Source: Streptomyces sp. MP131-18
GTDB lineage: Bacteria; Actinomycetota; Actinomycetes; Streptomycetales; Streptomycetaceae
DNA length: 64,000 nt
NCBI RefSeq assembly: GCF_001984575.1
Contig: NZ_LZNS01000001.1
Span: 2,326,674-2,390,673 of the forward strand
Direction of reading: 5' to 3'
The notes under the pieces are model-generated. The model saw only the letters and a program-made list of their open reading frames with translations. It did not search any database and was not told where the DNA came from. Position numbers and translations under genes: made by a program. Positions within the stretch are counted from its first letter, which is position 1. Each line of letters starts with the position of its first letter. This document shows, piece after piece, positions 1-8,907 of this stretch.

Positions 1-980
1 AGTCCGGCTACGGGAGCGTCGAGGTCCTGCTGCACCTGTGCCGCGCGCACCTGAGGACGGGCGACAGCCTGCCGGCCGGGGACGCCGCCCGCGCCGTCGA
101 ACGGGAGCGCGCCGCCGCCCGGCTGGCGCGGGCCGCCGAGGCGCTGGACGCCCGCGTGCCCGGCGGCGCCGCCCACGACTGGCGCATCGCCTGGCACACC
201 GGCCTGTGCCACCTGGCCGCGCACGACACGGCCGCGGCGGAACGCGAGTTCCGCCGCGTCCACGCCGCGCTGCCCGGCGAGTACGCGCCGAAGCTGGCCC
301 TCGGCTACTGCGCAGAGCAGCGCGACGCCCTCGCCGATTCGGAACGCCTCTACCGGGCGGTGTGGGCCTGCGACCCGCAGCCGGACAGCGCCGCCTTCGG
401 CCTGGCGCGCATCCATCTGGCCCGCGGCAACCGCGACGAGGCGGCCCGCGTGCTCGGCCTGGTGCCCGCCATGTCGCTGCACAGCGACGCCGCCCGCATC
501 GCGGCGCTCCGCATCCGCGCCGCCCGCCTGTCGCCGGGGCCCGAGGGGCTGCCGGACGCGGACAGCCTGCTCACGGTGCTGCGCGACCTGCCGCAGGCCG
601 CACCCGCCCTCGACGCCGGAGCCGGGGCCGGGGCCGGGGACGGGCAGGAACATGCCCGGCTCACCGCCGAGTTACGGGAATGGGCGCTCGACTGGCTGCG
701 GTGCGTACGGCGCGACCCGGCGCGCGCGGCCGACCGGGAACGGCTGCCCGAGCTGGCGAGCGAGCTGTTCTGCGGGCGCGGCACCGGCGGTCCCGGCCCG
801 CAGGAGCCGCCCACGGAGCAGGCGCTGCGCACGGCACTCGCCCAGTCGTTCCGCGACCTCGCGCCCCAGAGCACCGACCGGGCGCTGCACGCGCGGCTGC
901 TCGACCTGTCGCACGCGGTCGCCCCCCGCGTGTGGTTCCGCAACGGCGGGCCCGGCCGGGCGGCCGGGAGGCGGCGATGA
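1..980 (+). CDS. pknG: Serine/threonine kinase PknG, C-terminal TPR part (5' partial)
   Basis: This is the last 325 residues of a PknG-type kinase; the rubredoxin-like and kinase domains lie upstream of the window and the reading frame is open from base 3. What remains is the alpha-helical TPR region, with the family-typical DWR...G..LA segment (about residues 60-75), then PGEYAPKLALGYCAE and SAAFGLARIHLARGN. In mycobacteria PknG responds to amino-acid supply and phosphorylates FHA proteins such as GarA/OdhI; I infer a related role. The stop overlaps the next start (ATGA at 977-980), so it is translationally coupled to the VWA gene. The tail carries a Gly/Ala-rich low-complexity stretch near 605-640. 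Family assignment is fairly safe; kinase activity cannot be judged from this part. Confidence 0.85.
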   Translation, partial: SGYGSVEVLLHLCRAHLRTGDSLPAGDAARAVERERAAARLARAAEALDARVPGGAAHDWRIAWHTGLCHLAAHDTAAAEREFRRVHAALPGEYAPKLALGYCAEQRDALADSERLYRAVWACDPQPDSAAFGLARIHLARGNRDEAARVLGLVPAMSLHSDAARIAALRIRAARLSPGPEGLPDADSLLTVLRDLPQAAPALDAGAGAGAGDGQEHARLTAELREWALDWLRCVRRDPARAADRERLPELASELFCGRGTGGPGPQEPPTEQALRTALAQSFRDLAPQSTDRALHARLLDLSHAVAPRVWFRNGGPGRAAGRRR

Positions 981-2458
981 CCACGCCGGGCGGCGGGCCG
1001 CGCGCCGAACTGACCACCGCGTACGAGCGCGACCAGTACGCGCACGCCGACGACCGCGCCGTTGGCGTGCTGGTGGGCGTCACCGTCAGCGGCCTCGCCG
1101 CGGTCGCGGGCCCGCCCCCCGAGCACCGTTCGGAAGTCATCATCATCGACTGTTCCGGCTCCATGGCCCGCCCTTCCCTGCACAAGATCGCCGTCGCCCG
1201 CCGGGCCGCCGCCGCGGCCGTGGCCGCGCTGCCCGAGGGCGTGCACTTCGCGCTGGTGAAGGGAACGGGCACCGCGCAGGTCGTCTACCCCTGGCACGAG
1301 CCGCGCGGCACCGTCCCGGTCACCCCGCGGACCCGCGAGGAGGCGATCCGCACCGCGCTCGGTCTCACCGCGCACGGCGGCACCCGCATCGACGCCTGGC
1401 TCGACACCGCCCACGACCTGCTCGCCGCCCGCCCGGACGCGGCGTTCCGCCACGCGCTGTTCCTCACCGACGGCCGGAACCGGCCGGGTGCGGAAGCCGA
1501 GTTGAGCCGCGTCCTGCACGCATGCGCCGGGCAGTTCCGCGGCGACGCGCTGGGCATCGGCGACCTGTGGGACGCCGACGAGCTGACCCGTATCACCGGG
1601 CGGTTGAACGGCCTGGCGTACGGCGTCGCCCGGCCCGGCGCGGACGGCGGCGCCCCGCCGCTGCGCGAGCAGGTCACCGAACTGTTCGAGGGCTTCGTGC
1701 ACGCCTCCGCCGCGCGCAAGCTGCGCGAACTCACCGTGTGCGTCCGCCCGGAGCCCTGGCTGTCCTTCGGCGGCTTCAGGCAGCTGTCCCCCGTCGACCT
1801 CGACCTGACCGCGCGTGCCCGCGACCGCGGGGGCGAGGTCGCCATCCCCACCGGCGCCTGGGCCGACGAGACCCGCTGGTACCGGCTGCGGCTGCACGCC
1901 GACGCCACCGACCCGCGGTTCGCGGCGGCCCGCCGCGCCGCCGCGCATGTCGCCACCGTCGGGCTCGCCGCCGACGGCCTCGCGCTGCCCCCCGCCCTGG
2001 ACATCGTCGTGCGCTGGACGGACGAGGACCCGCCCCTGACCAACCCCGGCGGCGTCGCCGAACACTTCGCCCGCCAGGCCGAGATGAACGAGGCTGCCCG
2101 CCGCGGCGCCAGGGCCGTCGAGGAAGGCGACACCGCCGCGGCCGAACGGCACTTCGGGCGGGCCGTCCGCATCGCCCACGAGGACGGCAACGAGGTGCGC
2201 CTGGCCCAACTGCGGGACCTGGTGCTCATCGACGCCCCGGACACCGGCCGGGTCCGGCTGCGTCCTGATCTCAGCCGCGGCGACATCCAGACCGAAGGGT
2301 CGCGCCGCAGCCACGTGCGCAACCCCGCGCCCGGCGTCGCCGCCGACAGCGCCGCACAGAGCGGCGGCCTGGCGCGGCACTGCCCTGTTTGCAGCGCGCC
2401 GGTGCCGCCCGGCCGGTTCTGCAACGCCTGCGGAACGGCCTGGGAGGGCGGCGCATGA
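977..2458 (+). CDS. VWA-domain protein with C-terminal zinc ribbon
   Basis: A 493-residue cytoplasmic protein. Residues about 50-240 form a von Willebrand A domain with a MIDAS motif DCSGS (58-62) and a second FLTDGRN strand end. The middle is beta-rich, as in other bacterial VWA proteins, followed by a helical segment with TPR-like character (EEGDTAAAERHFGRAVRIA). The last 25 residues hold a treble-clef type zinc ribbon, CPVC (469-472) and CNAC (482-485). The ATG at 977 overlaps the pknG stop and the gene ends by overlapping the next start (2455-2458), so it is in one operon with pknG and the membrane protein. VWA plus zinc ribbon suggests a scaffold or partner of the kinase; that is inference. 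Exact ligand unknown. Confidence 0.8.
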   Translation: MTTPGGGPRAELTTAYERDQYAHADDRAVGVLVGVTVSGLAAVAGPPPEHRSEVIIIDCSGSMARPSLHKIAVARRAAAAAVAALPEGVHFALVKGTGTAQVVYPWHEPRGTVPVTPRTREEAIRTALGLTAHGGTRIDAWLDTAHDLLAARPDAAFRHALFLTDGRNRPGAEAELSRVLHACAGQFRGDALGIGDLWDADELTRITGRLNGLAYGVARPGADGGAPPLREQVTELFEGFVHASAARKLRELTVCVRPEPWLSFGGFRQLSPVDLDLTARARDRGGEVAIPTGAWADETRWYRLRLHADATDPRFAAARRAAAHVATVGLAADGLALPPALDIVVRWTDEDPPLTNPGGVAEHFARQAEMNEAARRGARAVEEGDTAAAERHFGRAVRIAHEDGNEVRLAQLRDLVLIDAPDTGRVRLRPDLSRGDIQTEGSRRSHVRNPAPGVAADSAAQSGGLARHCPVCSAPVPPGRFCNACGTAWEGGA

Positions 2459-3447
2459 GCGGGACCAGGGGACTGCTGTGGCGGCGGCTCGCCGCGCTGC
2501 TCGTGCTGACCGCCACCGCTACCGCGCTGCTGTTCGCCGCCTACGCCGACCAGCAGCGCAGGCCCGGCGCGGTACGCGACCGGATCGCGCCCGCGATCCT
2601 GGAGGTGACCGCCGCCCGCACCGCGCTCATGACCGGCCACCTGGCCGCGGACCGCGAGCTCAGCCGCGGCATCAGCGGCGTCGTCGGCTCCGGCGAGGAG
2701 TACCGCGCGCAGCTCGCCGCGGCCACCCAGAGCCTCGCCCAGTCCGCCGACCCGGCGGGGCTCGTCGGCGCCGGGGAATTGCGGGACACCGTCAACGCGC
2801 TGCTCATGGCGTACGACAGGGCCATGGGCCTGGCCGTCGCGCACGAGGACAACGAGCCGGTGCGCGGTGCCTGGTTCCTCAGCGCCGACGCCCTCCTCAA
2901 CCGGGAGGACAGCGGAATCCTGGCCAGGCTCCAGGAGTTGCAGGACCGCCAGCTGGCGCGCCTCGCGCAGGAGACCGAGCTCTCCACCGGGCGGCGCGCC
3001 GTGTGGCTGCTGGCCGCGGCGGCGGCCCTGGCGCTCGCGGCGCTGCTCGCCGTGACGCTGCGCCAGCTGGCGCGGCGTTTCCCCGCCCGCCTTGACCCGT
3101 TCCTCCTCGCCGCCTGCCTGATCGTGCTCGCCGCCTGGCTGCCCCTGCTGCCCGCGCGGGCCGCGCACGACCGGCTCGACGCGGCGGCCGACGGGCTGAC
3201 CGGGCTGGTCGCCATGCAGCGCGACGCCACGACCGACGACCGGGACTCGGCGGAGTGGACCGACTGGCTCGCGGCCGTACAGACGCGGACCACCGCCGCG
3301 TCCGACGGCGTGGAGTCGGGCACGGACCGCCCCGCGCCCGCCGCGGCGACGCTGCCCGCCATCGCCGCCGGCGGTGCCGCGGTCGCCGCGCTGTGCACCG
3401 GCGGCCTGTTCCTGCGCCTGCGCGACTACGAGAGGTTCCAGTCGTGA
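2455..3447 (+). CDS. Four-helix membrane protein, GlnX-like
   Basis: A 330-residue membrane protein with four predicted transmembrane segments: near residues 10-30, 183-203, 215-235 and 303-324. A large extracytoplasmic helical loop lies between the first and second segment and a smaller one between the third and fourth. This topology and its place between pknG and a solute-binding lipoprotein match GlnX of the mycobacterial GlnH-GlnX-PknG pathway, in which GlnX passes a ligand signal across the membrane to PknG. I see no strong sequence motif, so the name rests on topology and context. ATG at 2455 overlaps the previous stop; its own stop overlaps the GTG of the next gene. Confidence 0.65.
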   Translation: MSGTRGLLWRRLAALLVLTATATALLFAAYADQQRRPGAVRDRIAPAILEVTAARTALMTGHLAADRELSRGISGVVGSGEEYRAQLAAATQSLAQSADPAGLVGAGELRDTVNALLMAYDRAMGLAVAHEDNEPVRGAWFLSADALLNREDSGILARLQELQDRQLARLAQETELSTGRRAVWLLAAAAALALAALLAVTLRQLARRFPARLDPFLLAACLIVLAAWLPLLPARAAHDRLDAAADGLTGLVAMQRDATTDDRDSAEWTDWLAAVQTRTTAASDGVESGTDRPAPAAATLPAIAAGGAAVAALCTGGLFLRLRDYERFQS

Positions 3448-4748
3448 CGTCCTCCCCGCGGCCCGCGCGCCGCCTCATGACCGCTCTGGCGCTGCTGCTG
3501 CCCGCGACGGCCTGCGGCCTCGGCGGCGGCACCCAGGACCCGCCGCTGGCGGTCCTCGGCCCGTGGACCGGTGCGGAGGAACGCGACTTCGAACGGCAAC
3601 TGGCGTCGTTCGAGGAGACCTATGGCATCGACGTCGCCTACGAGGGGACCACCGCGACCCGCGATGTGCTGCTGTCGGGCGTGCAGTCCGGCGATCCGCC
3701 CGATATCGCGATCCTGCCCGGCCTCGGCGACCTGGCCGACTACGCGGCCCGCGGCCTGCTGTACCCGCTGCCCGGGGACGCCGTTCCGTCCGGCGCGTTC
3801 GACGCCCCGTGGCTGGCGCGGCCCGCGGGTCCTGAGGAGGAGCGGTACTGGGTGCCGGTCAAGGTGGACCTGAAGAGCATGGTGTGGCACGAGGCGGGCC
3901 TCGACCCGGCGCGCGGCGGGCCGCCCGGGGTGGCGCAGTGGTGCCTCGGCATGCTGTCCGACGCCACCTCGGGCTGGCCCGGCACCGACTGGATCGAGGA
4001 CATCCTGCTCCAGCAGTCGGGCGCGGACGTCTACAACGCGTGGGCCACCGGCCAACTCCCGTGGACCGACGAGGCGGTGGTGGCCGCCTGGGAGACGTGG
4101 GGCACGTTCATGGCCGGGGACGAGGAGGCGGCGCCCGCGGCGCTGCGCACCGACCACCGCGGCCGGGACGGCCGCGGCGGCCTGCTGCTCGACGGCGGGA
4201 GCGGGCCGGACGGCTGCACGCTCGAACACCAGGGCAGCTTCGCGCGGAGCCTGTACGACGCCGAGGACGCGCGGCGGCTGGACTTCACGCCCTCCGCGCG
4301 GCTGCTGCCGGGCGCCGCCCCCGACGCGGGCCGCGACGTGGAGGTGTCGGCGGACTTCGCCGCGCTGTTCCGGGAGAACGAGGACGCCGAGACGCTGCTC
4401 GCCTTCCTCGCCGACGTGGAGACCCAGACGGCCCGGGCGGGCGCCGCCGAGGACCCGGGGCCGGGGCAGGCCGCGGAGTGGCCGCTGTTCTCCGCGCACA
4501 ACGAGGTGCTGCCCGCGCACTACCCGGCCGGCGTCAGCCGCCGCATCGCCGAGCAGCTGCACGGCGCGGAACGGCTGTGCCTGGACGCCTCCGACGTGAT
4601 GTCACCGACCGTCGGCCGCCTCTTCTACGAGAAGGTGCTCGAATTCCTGGCCGACCCGCTCCAGGACCCCGAGGGCCTGCTGGCGGAGATCCAGCTGATC
4701 CAGGACCAGCCCCCGCACGTTCCGGCACTGGAGCAGGTCTGCGGCTGA
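3444..4748 (+). CDS. Extracellular solute-binding lipoprotein, family 1
   Basis: A 434-residue ABC-type substrate-binding protein. The GTG at 3444 overlaps the preceding stop and begins a signal peptide with an Ala/Leu core ending in ATAC at about residue 22, an acceptable though weak lipobox. The mature protein has the features of sugar/oligosaccharide-type (family 1) binding proteins: VAYEGTTATRDVLLSGVQSG, then GDPPDIAILPGLGDLADYA and a W-rich ligand region. No permease or ATPase follows, so it probably acts as a sensor rather than for uptake. In mycobacteria the corresponding slot is occupied by GlnH, a smaller amino-acid binding protein; here the fold family differs, so the ligand may differ. 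It ends 7 bp from the convergent pectate lyase gene. Confidence 0.8.
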   Translation: MTSSPRPARRLMTALALLLPATACGLGGGTQDPPLAVLGPWTGAEERDFERQLASFEETYGIDVAYEGTTATRDVLLSGVQSGDPPDIAILPGLGDLADYAARGLLYPLPGDAVPSGAFDAPWLARPAGPEEERYWVPVKVDLKSMVWHEAGLDPARGGPPGVAQWCLGMLSDATSGWPGTDWIEDILLQQSGADVYNAWATGQLPWTDEAVVAAWETWGTFMAGDEEAAPAALRTDHRGRDGRGGLLLDGGSGPDGCTLEHQGSFARSLYDAEDARRLDFTPSARLLPGAAPDAGRDVEVSADFAALFRENEDAETLLAFLADVETQTARAGAAEDPGPGQAAEWPLFSAHNEVLPAHYPAGVSRRIAEQLHGAERLCLDASDVMSPTVGRLFYEKVLEFLADPLQDPEGLLAEIQLIQDQPPHVPALEQVCG

Positions 4749-4755
4749 CGCGCGT

Positions 4756-6177
4756 TCAGGCCGTGGGCGCGCGCCCCGCGCCGGCCTGGGCCAGGACGGT
4801 GTCCCGTACCTCGGCCGGGTCCCGCAGCGGCGTGTAGGAGTAGGCGTCCGCCGGGTCCCAGCCGACGTCGGTGGTGAAGGTGAGCAGCGCCCAGGCCGGG
4901 GGCTCCGTACCGGCCTCCTCGGCCTCGGCACGTGCCTCGGCCGCCGCGGCGTCGAACTTGCGCTCGGCCAGGGCGTTCAGGTCCACGGGCCGCCCGGCGA
5001 ACCAGGAGCCGCGGTCGAGGAACTGGTGCCCGCCGTAGTTGGCGACCAGCAGGTCCGCGGACGCGCCCGGCCCGGTGACGTCGAAGGCGTTGTACTCCGA
5101 CATCATCAGGGACTCCACCCCCACGCCGAGGAAGTAGTCCGAGCCGCCCGCGTTCTCGCCCGTCATCGGGTAGTCGGGGTCGTCGGTGCTGCCGGTGAAG
5201 TAGTTGTTGAACGTGTGGACCCGGCCGAAGCGGACGCGGGGGCTGCGCTGCTGGGAGTCCTCGAAGAGGTTGCCGTGCAGGGTGATGCGCAGCCGGCCGC
5301 GGTCGCTGTCGCCCTGGCCGTCGCCGGAGCTGATGAGCAGCGTCTTGGCGTGGTCGGCGAAGTGGCTGCCGGAGATGGTGACGAAATCGGTGCCGTCCTC
5401 CAGATCCAGGAGCCCGTCGTGGTGCTCGACGGGCTCGCCGTGGAAGCCCTCCTGCGCACCGCTGTTGGGGTAGCGGCCGTCCGTGAAGGTGCAGTGGTCG
5501 ATCCAGATGCGGGAGCCCGTCACGACGGACATGGCGTCGAACCTGGCGTTCCAGGAGCCGTTGTCGCCGTCCCAGGGGTCCCAGGAGGGGAAGTGGTCGA
5601 CGGGCGCCTCCAGGTGGAGGTTGCGCACCACGATGTTCTCGCCGAGCCGCACCGACAGGTAGATGCCGCGCAGCCAGGCGTCGGCGCCCCGGCCCACCAG
5701 GGTGGTGTTCGAGGGCACGGTCAGCTGGATCTGCTGCTTCTGCGCACCCGAGCCTGTGGTGCGCAGGCGGGACTGCGCGTCGCACCACGGGTGGTGGTCG
5801 TCGCTCCACTCGGTGCCGTCCGGACCGAAGCAGGCCATGTAGCGGTCCAGATCCCAGCCGGGCGCGTAGTCCTGGTCGTCGAGCAGCCGCCCGTCGGGCG
5901 CCTCGTTGCCGTCGATCGCGCCGACGACGTGGATGATCTTCGGTTCGTCCGGGTTGCCGCCGTTGTCCAGCGCGGCGGCCAGTTCGGCCCGGGTCGCCAC
6001 GACGTAGGTACTGTCCTCGTCGGCGCCCGCGCCCCCGGTGGTGCCCTCCCCGACCGCCGCCCATCCCACGGGCCCGGCGGCGGGAGCGGCGGGCACGGCG
6101 GCAGGCTCGGCGGTGGCGTTCGGCTGGGCCAGGGCGAGGGCGAGCAGCACGGCGGCGGGCAGCGTGAGGATGCGCAC
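4756..6177 (-). CDS. Secreted pectate lyase, polysaccharide lyase family 1
   Basis: A 473-residue secreted enzyme that would cleave polygalacturonate by beta-elimination. The start is the GTG at 6177: an AGGAAGG ribosome site sits 9 bases upstream and a signal peptide (RILTLPAAVLLALALAQPNA) follows directly; longer starts lack this. PL1 parallel beta-helix hallmarks are visible: IWIDHCTFTDG (about 224-234), a calcium-site type DGLLDLEDGTDFVTISGSHF stretch, and RSPRVRFG (311-318), which holds the catalytic arginine of the RxPxxR motif. It is convergent with the solute-binding gene and monocistronic. The length is slightly greater than typical PL1 enzymes because of a C-terminal extension rich in Ala/Glu. 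Confidence 0.9.
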   Translation of the reverse strand: MRILTLPAAVLLALALAQPNATAEPAAVPAAPAAGPVGWAAVGEGTTGGAGADEDSTYVVATRAELAAALDNGGNPDEPKIIHVVGAIDGNEAPDGRLLDDQDYAPGWDLDRYMACFGPDGTEWSDDHHPWCDAQSRLRTTGSGAQKQQIQLTVPSNTTLVGRGADAWLRGIYLSVRLGENIVVRNLHLEAPVDHFPSWDPWDGDNGSWNARFDAMSVVTGSRIWIDHCTFTDGRYPNSGAQEGFHGEPVEHHDGLLDLEDGTDFVTISGSHFADHAKTLLISSGDGQGDSDRGRLRITLHGNLFEDSQQRSPRVRFGRVHTFNNYFTGSTDDPDYPMTGENAGGSDYFLGVGVESLMMSEYNAFDVTGPGASADLLVANYGGHQFLDRGSWFAGRPVDLNALAERKFDAAAAEARAEAEEAGTEPPAWALLTFTTDVGWDPADAYSYTPLRDPAEVRDTVLAQAGAGRAPTA

Positions 6178-6283
6178 GGCGGACGGCCTTCCTGATGGGC
6201 TGCGGCAAACGGCAGGGTGCACCCGGTGGTTGCCGCCGCGGGCCTCCGGGGTTGCCGCGCCGCGCGCACTGTTTCCGGCCCTG

Positions 6284-7450
6284 CTACCGGCCGCGCGTCA
6301 GGCCGTCCGCGTCCGCGCCGCGGCTGAGGACCGCGCCGTCGATGGCCGTCATGGCCGCCCGGTGCGCGGCGTGGTCCGGGTCCTCGGCGAGGGCGCGCGG
6401 CAGGTTGACCAGGGTGATCGGGTCGTTGTCGACGGAGTGCGGCACGTACTCGGCCTTCTCCACCGTCCAGTCACCGCCGTCCGCCCCGGGCGGGACGAAG
6501 GTGAAGCGGGCGGCCGAACCCAGCTGTCCGCGCGGGTCGTTCATCACGCCCGCGATCTGGTCGCCCATGCCGTAGACGACCCAGGTGCCGTTCACCTTCT
6601 CGTACGCCTGCGGGACGTGGGCGTGCGTGCCGAGGATGAGGTCGATGTCCTTGCGGCCGCCGGTCGCCGACGCGGTCAGCTCCTCCGCCAGCTTCAGCTG
6701 CGCGGTGTCCGGCTCCTCCTGCCACTCGGTGCCCCAGTGCATGCTGACGACGACCACGTCCGCCCCGGCGCCGCGGGCCGTGCGCGCGTCCTCGACGATC
6801 TGCCGCGGGTCGATGAGGTTGACGAGCCAGGGTTCGCCCTCGGGCACCGGGATGCCGTTGGTGCCGTAGGTGTAGGCGAGGTGGGCGACCTTCGCGCCGC
6901 CGGCGTCGAGGATCGCCGGGGTGTCGCGTTCCTCCGCGGTGCGGGCGGACCCGGCGTGCCGCAGCCCGGCGCGGTCCATGGCGTCGAGGGTGCGGACGAC
7001 GCCCTCGGCCCCCGCGTCGAGGGTGTGGTTGGAGGCGGTGGAGCAGGAGTCGTAGCCGAGCGAGGCCACCGCCTCGGCGAGCTGCGGCGGGGTCTTGAAC
7101 GCGGGGTAGCCGGTGAACGGCCCGCCGTCGGCGCCGTAGACGGTCTCCATGTGGCACAGCGCGAGGTCGGCGCCCGCCACCGTGGGCTCCGCGGCGGCGA
7201 GCATGCGCCGGAAGTCGTGGCCGGTGCCGCCGGCGTCCGCACTGGCCTGGCGGATGACGGAGTCGTGCACGAGGAGGTCGCCGGTGGCGACGAGGGTGAA
7301 GCCCTCCGCGGCGCGGTCCGGCGCGGCGGCGGGCTCCTTCGCCGTCTCGGGCGCGGACGGCGTGCCGCCGCCGCAGGCGGTGAGGAGCGCGCCGAGCAGC
7401 AGCGCGGTGACGGCGGGGCGGGCGGGTAGGCGGGGCGAGGAAGGGGGCAC
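6284..7450 (-). CDS. CapA family lipoprotein (metallophosphatase-like)
   Basis: A 388-residue exported protein of the CapA/PGA_cap family, which has a calcineurin-like metallophosphatase fold and is linked in other bacteria to poly-gamma-glutamate capsule work. The GTG at 7450 has GGAG 7 bases upstream and starts a lipoprotein signal with lipobox LTAC. Metal-site motifs are present: VATGDLLVHD, STASNHTLDAG, VSMHWGTEW and GTHAHVPQ. No capB/capC genes are nearby, so a capsule role is unlikely and the substrate is unknown. An inverted repeat lies 54-81 bp upstream of the start and may be its operator. Confidence 0.85.
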   Translation of the reverse strand: MPPSSPRLPARPAVTALLLGALLTACGGGTPSAPETAKEPAAAPDRAAEGFTLVATGDLLVHDSVIRQASADAGGTGHDFRRMLAAAEPTVAGADLALCHMETVYGADGGPFTGYPAFKTPPQLAEAVASLGYDSCSTASNHTLDAGAEGVVRTLDAMDRAGLRHAGSARTAEERDTPAILDAGGAKVAHLAYTYGTNGIPVPEGEPWLVNLIDPRQIVEDARTARGAGADVVVVSMHWGTEWQEEPDTAQLKLAEELTASATGGRKDIDLILGTHAHVPQAYEKVNGTWVVYGMGDQIAGVMNDPRGQLGSAARFTFVPPGADGGDWTVEKAEYVPHSVDNDPITLVNLPRALAEDPDHAAHRAAMTAIDGAVLSRGADADGLTRGR

Positions 7451-7503
7451 GGGATTCTCCGCAGGACGCAGGGGACATAAGTGAGGGATCAGACACAGAA
7501 AGT

Positions 7504-7531
7504 GCATAAGATCCGATAGTCATACTTATGC
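7504..7531. promoter_or_regulatory. Inverted repeat GCATAAG-N14-CTTATGC, possible operator
   Basis: Perfect 7-bp arms (7504-7510 and 7525-7531) separated by 14 bp, lying between the divergent capA-like and dehydrogenase genes. It is strikingly AT-rich for this genome. A further ACATAAG lies nearer capA (about 7474-7480). The position suits a promoter/operator for the capA-like gene; the regulator is unknown. Confidence 0.45.
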
Positions 7532-7709
7532 CGAGCGAGCAGACCGGCCCGGCCATGCCCCCGGCCACCACCGGAACGGCCCACCAGATGCACCCGGGAA
7601 GCCGACCGTTCCGCCCGGTCGCGACCCGCCACCCCCGCCACTAAAGTGGGCTGAAGCAGCCATTCCTCGGCAATCCGGCGATACCAGGACCAGAGCACGG
7701 GAGGCAGCC

Positions 7710-8858
7710 ATGCGGGCGGTCGTTTACCAGGAGCCCTACTCGGTGGCGGTGCAGGACGTGTCCGATCCCCGCATCGAGGACCCCACGGATGTCGTCGTGC
7801 GGATCACCACCTCGGCCATCTGCGGCTCGGACCTGCACATGTACGAGGGCAGGACCGGCGCCGAGCCCGGCATCGTCTTCGGCCACGAGAACATGGGCGT
7901 CGTCGAGGAGACCGGCCGCGGCGTCGCGAGCGTCAAGCCCGGCGACCGGGTCGTCATGCCGTTCAACGTGGCCTGCGGCTTCTGCAAGAACTGCCTGGCC
8001 GGCCGCACCGGCTTCTGCCTCACCGTCAACCACGGCTTCGCCGGCGGCGCCTACGGCTACGTCTCCATGGGCCCCTACCGCGGCGGGCAGGCCGAGTACC
8101 TGCGGGTGCCGTTCGCCGACTTCAACTGCCTCCAGCTGCCCAAGGGCGAGGAGCACGAGGACGACTTCGCGCTGCTCGCCGACATCTTCCCCACCGGCTA
8201 CCACGCCACCGAGCTGGCCGGCGTCGGCCCCGGCGAGACCGTGTGCGTCTTCGGCGCCGGGCCCGTCGGACTGATGGCCGCCTACTCCGCGTTCATCAGG
8301 GGCGCCGCACGCGTCTTCGTCGTCGACCGCCAGCCCGACCGGCTCCAGCTTGCGACACGTATCGGTGCCACGCCGATCGACTACTCCAAGGGCGACGCGG
8401 CCGAGCAGATCAAGGACCTCACCGGCGGCGAGGGCACCGACAAGGGCATCGACGCCGTCGGCTACCAGGCCACCGTCAAGGAAGGCGACGAGCAGCCCGC
8501 CATCGTGCTCAACTCACTCGTCGAATCCGTCCGCCCCACCGGCGCGCTCGGCGTCGTCGGCCTCTACGTGCCGGGCGACCCCGGCGGCCCGAGCGAGGCC
8601 GCGCGGCAGGGCGAACTGCTGTTCAAAATGGGCCGGTTCTTCGAGAAGGGCCAGCGCATGGGCACCGGCCAGGCCAACGTCAAGGCGTACAACCGCTACC
8701 TGCGCGACCTGATCATCGCCGGCCGCGCCCAGCCCGGCTTCGTCGTCTCCCACCGCCTCCCCCTCGAAGAGGCCCCCGAGGCGTACGACCGCTTCGACAA
8801 GCGCGTGGACGGCTGGACGAAGGTGCTGCTCAAGCCGGAGATGACCAGGGCCGCCTGA
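7710..8858 (+). CDS. fdhA: Zinc-dependent dehydrogenase, glutathione-independent formaldehyde dehydrogenase type
   Basis: A 382-residue medium-chain NAD-dependent dehydrogenase. Catalytic zinc ligands are in ICGSDLHMYEGR (about 37-48) and FGHENMGVV; the structural zinc cluster is ACGFCKNCLAGRTGFC (about 90-105). The Rossmann motif is VFGAGPVGLMAA (about 180). The long insert and the ending resemble Pseudomonas putida FdhA, which oxidises formaldehyde without glutathione and keeps a tightly bound NAD. The start ATG is preceded by GGGAGGCAGCC. It stands alone, divergent from the capA-like gene. Formaldehyde is the family substrate; other aldehydes or alcohols cannot be excluded. Confidence 0.85.
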   Translation: MRAVVYQEPYSVAVQDVSDPRIEDPTDVVVRITTSAICGSDLHMYEGRTGAEPGIVFGHENMGVVEETGRGVASVKPGDRVVMPFNVACGFCKNCLAGRTGFCLTVNHGFAGGAYGYVSMGPYRGGQAEYLRVPFADFNCLQLPKGEEHEDDFALLADIFPTGYHATELAGVGPGETVCVFGAGPVGLMAAYSAFIRGAARVFVVDRQPDRLQLATRIGATPIDYSKGDAAEQIKDLTGGEGTDKGIDAVGYQATVKEGDEQPAIVLNSLVESVRPTGALGVVGLYVPGDPGGPSEAARQGELLFKMGRFFEKGQRMGTGQANVKAYNRYLRDLIIAGRAQPGFVVSHRLPLEEAPEAYDRFDKRVDGWTKVLLKPEMTRAA

Positions 8859-8863
8859 GCCCG

Positions 8864-8901
8864 GCGGCGGAACGCGACGGGACGCGGCGGAACGCGACGG
8901 G
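8864..8901. repeat. Two perfect 18-bp direct repeats
   Basis: GCGGCGGAACGCGACGGG occurs at 8864-8881 and again at 8884-8901, a 20-bp period, in the 49-bp gap between two convergent genes. Probably slippage; it does not form a clear hairpin. Confidence 0.6.
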
Positions 8902-8907
8902 GCGCCC

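Noticed and set aside
605-640. GGGGCC-rich tract in pknG as a regulatory repeat
   Set aside because: It is an in-frame low-complexity Gly/Ala linker in the coding sequence.
350-2380. Long minus-strand open frame opposite the PknG and VWA genes
   Set aside because: It is the GC-rich mirror of two well-supported genes; no protein family features, and similar mirrors occur opposite almost every gene here.
5026-6195. Plus-strand frame of 389 codons opposite the pectate lyase
   Set aside because: Composition is Val/Gly/Arg rich and repetitive, typical of antisense frames; the lyase motifs are on the other strand.
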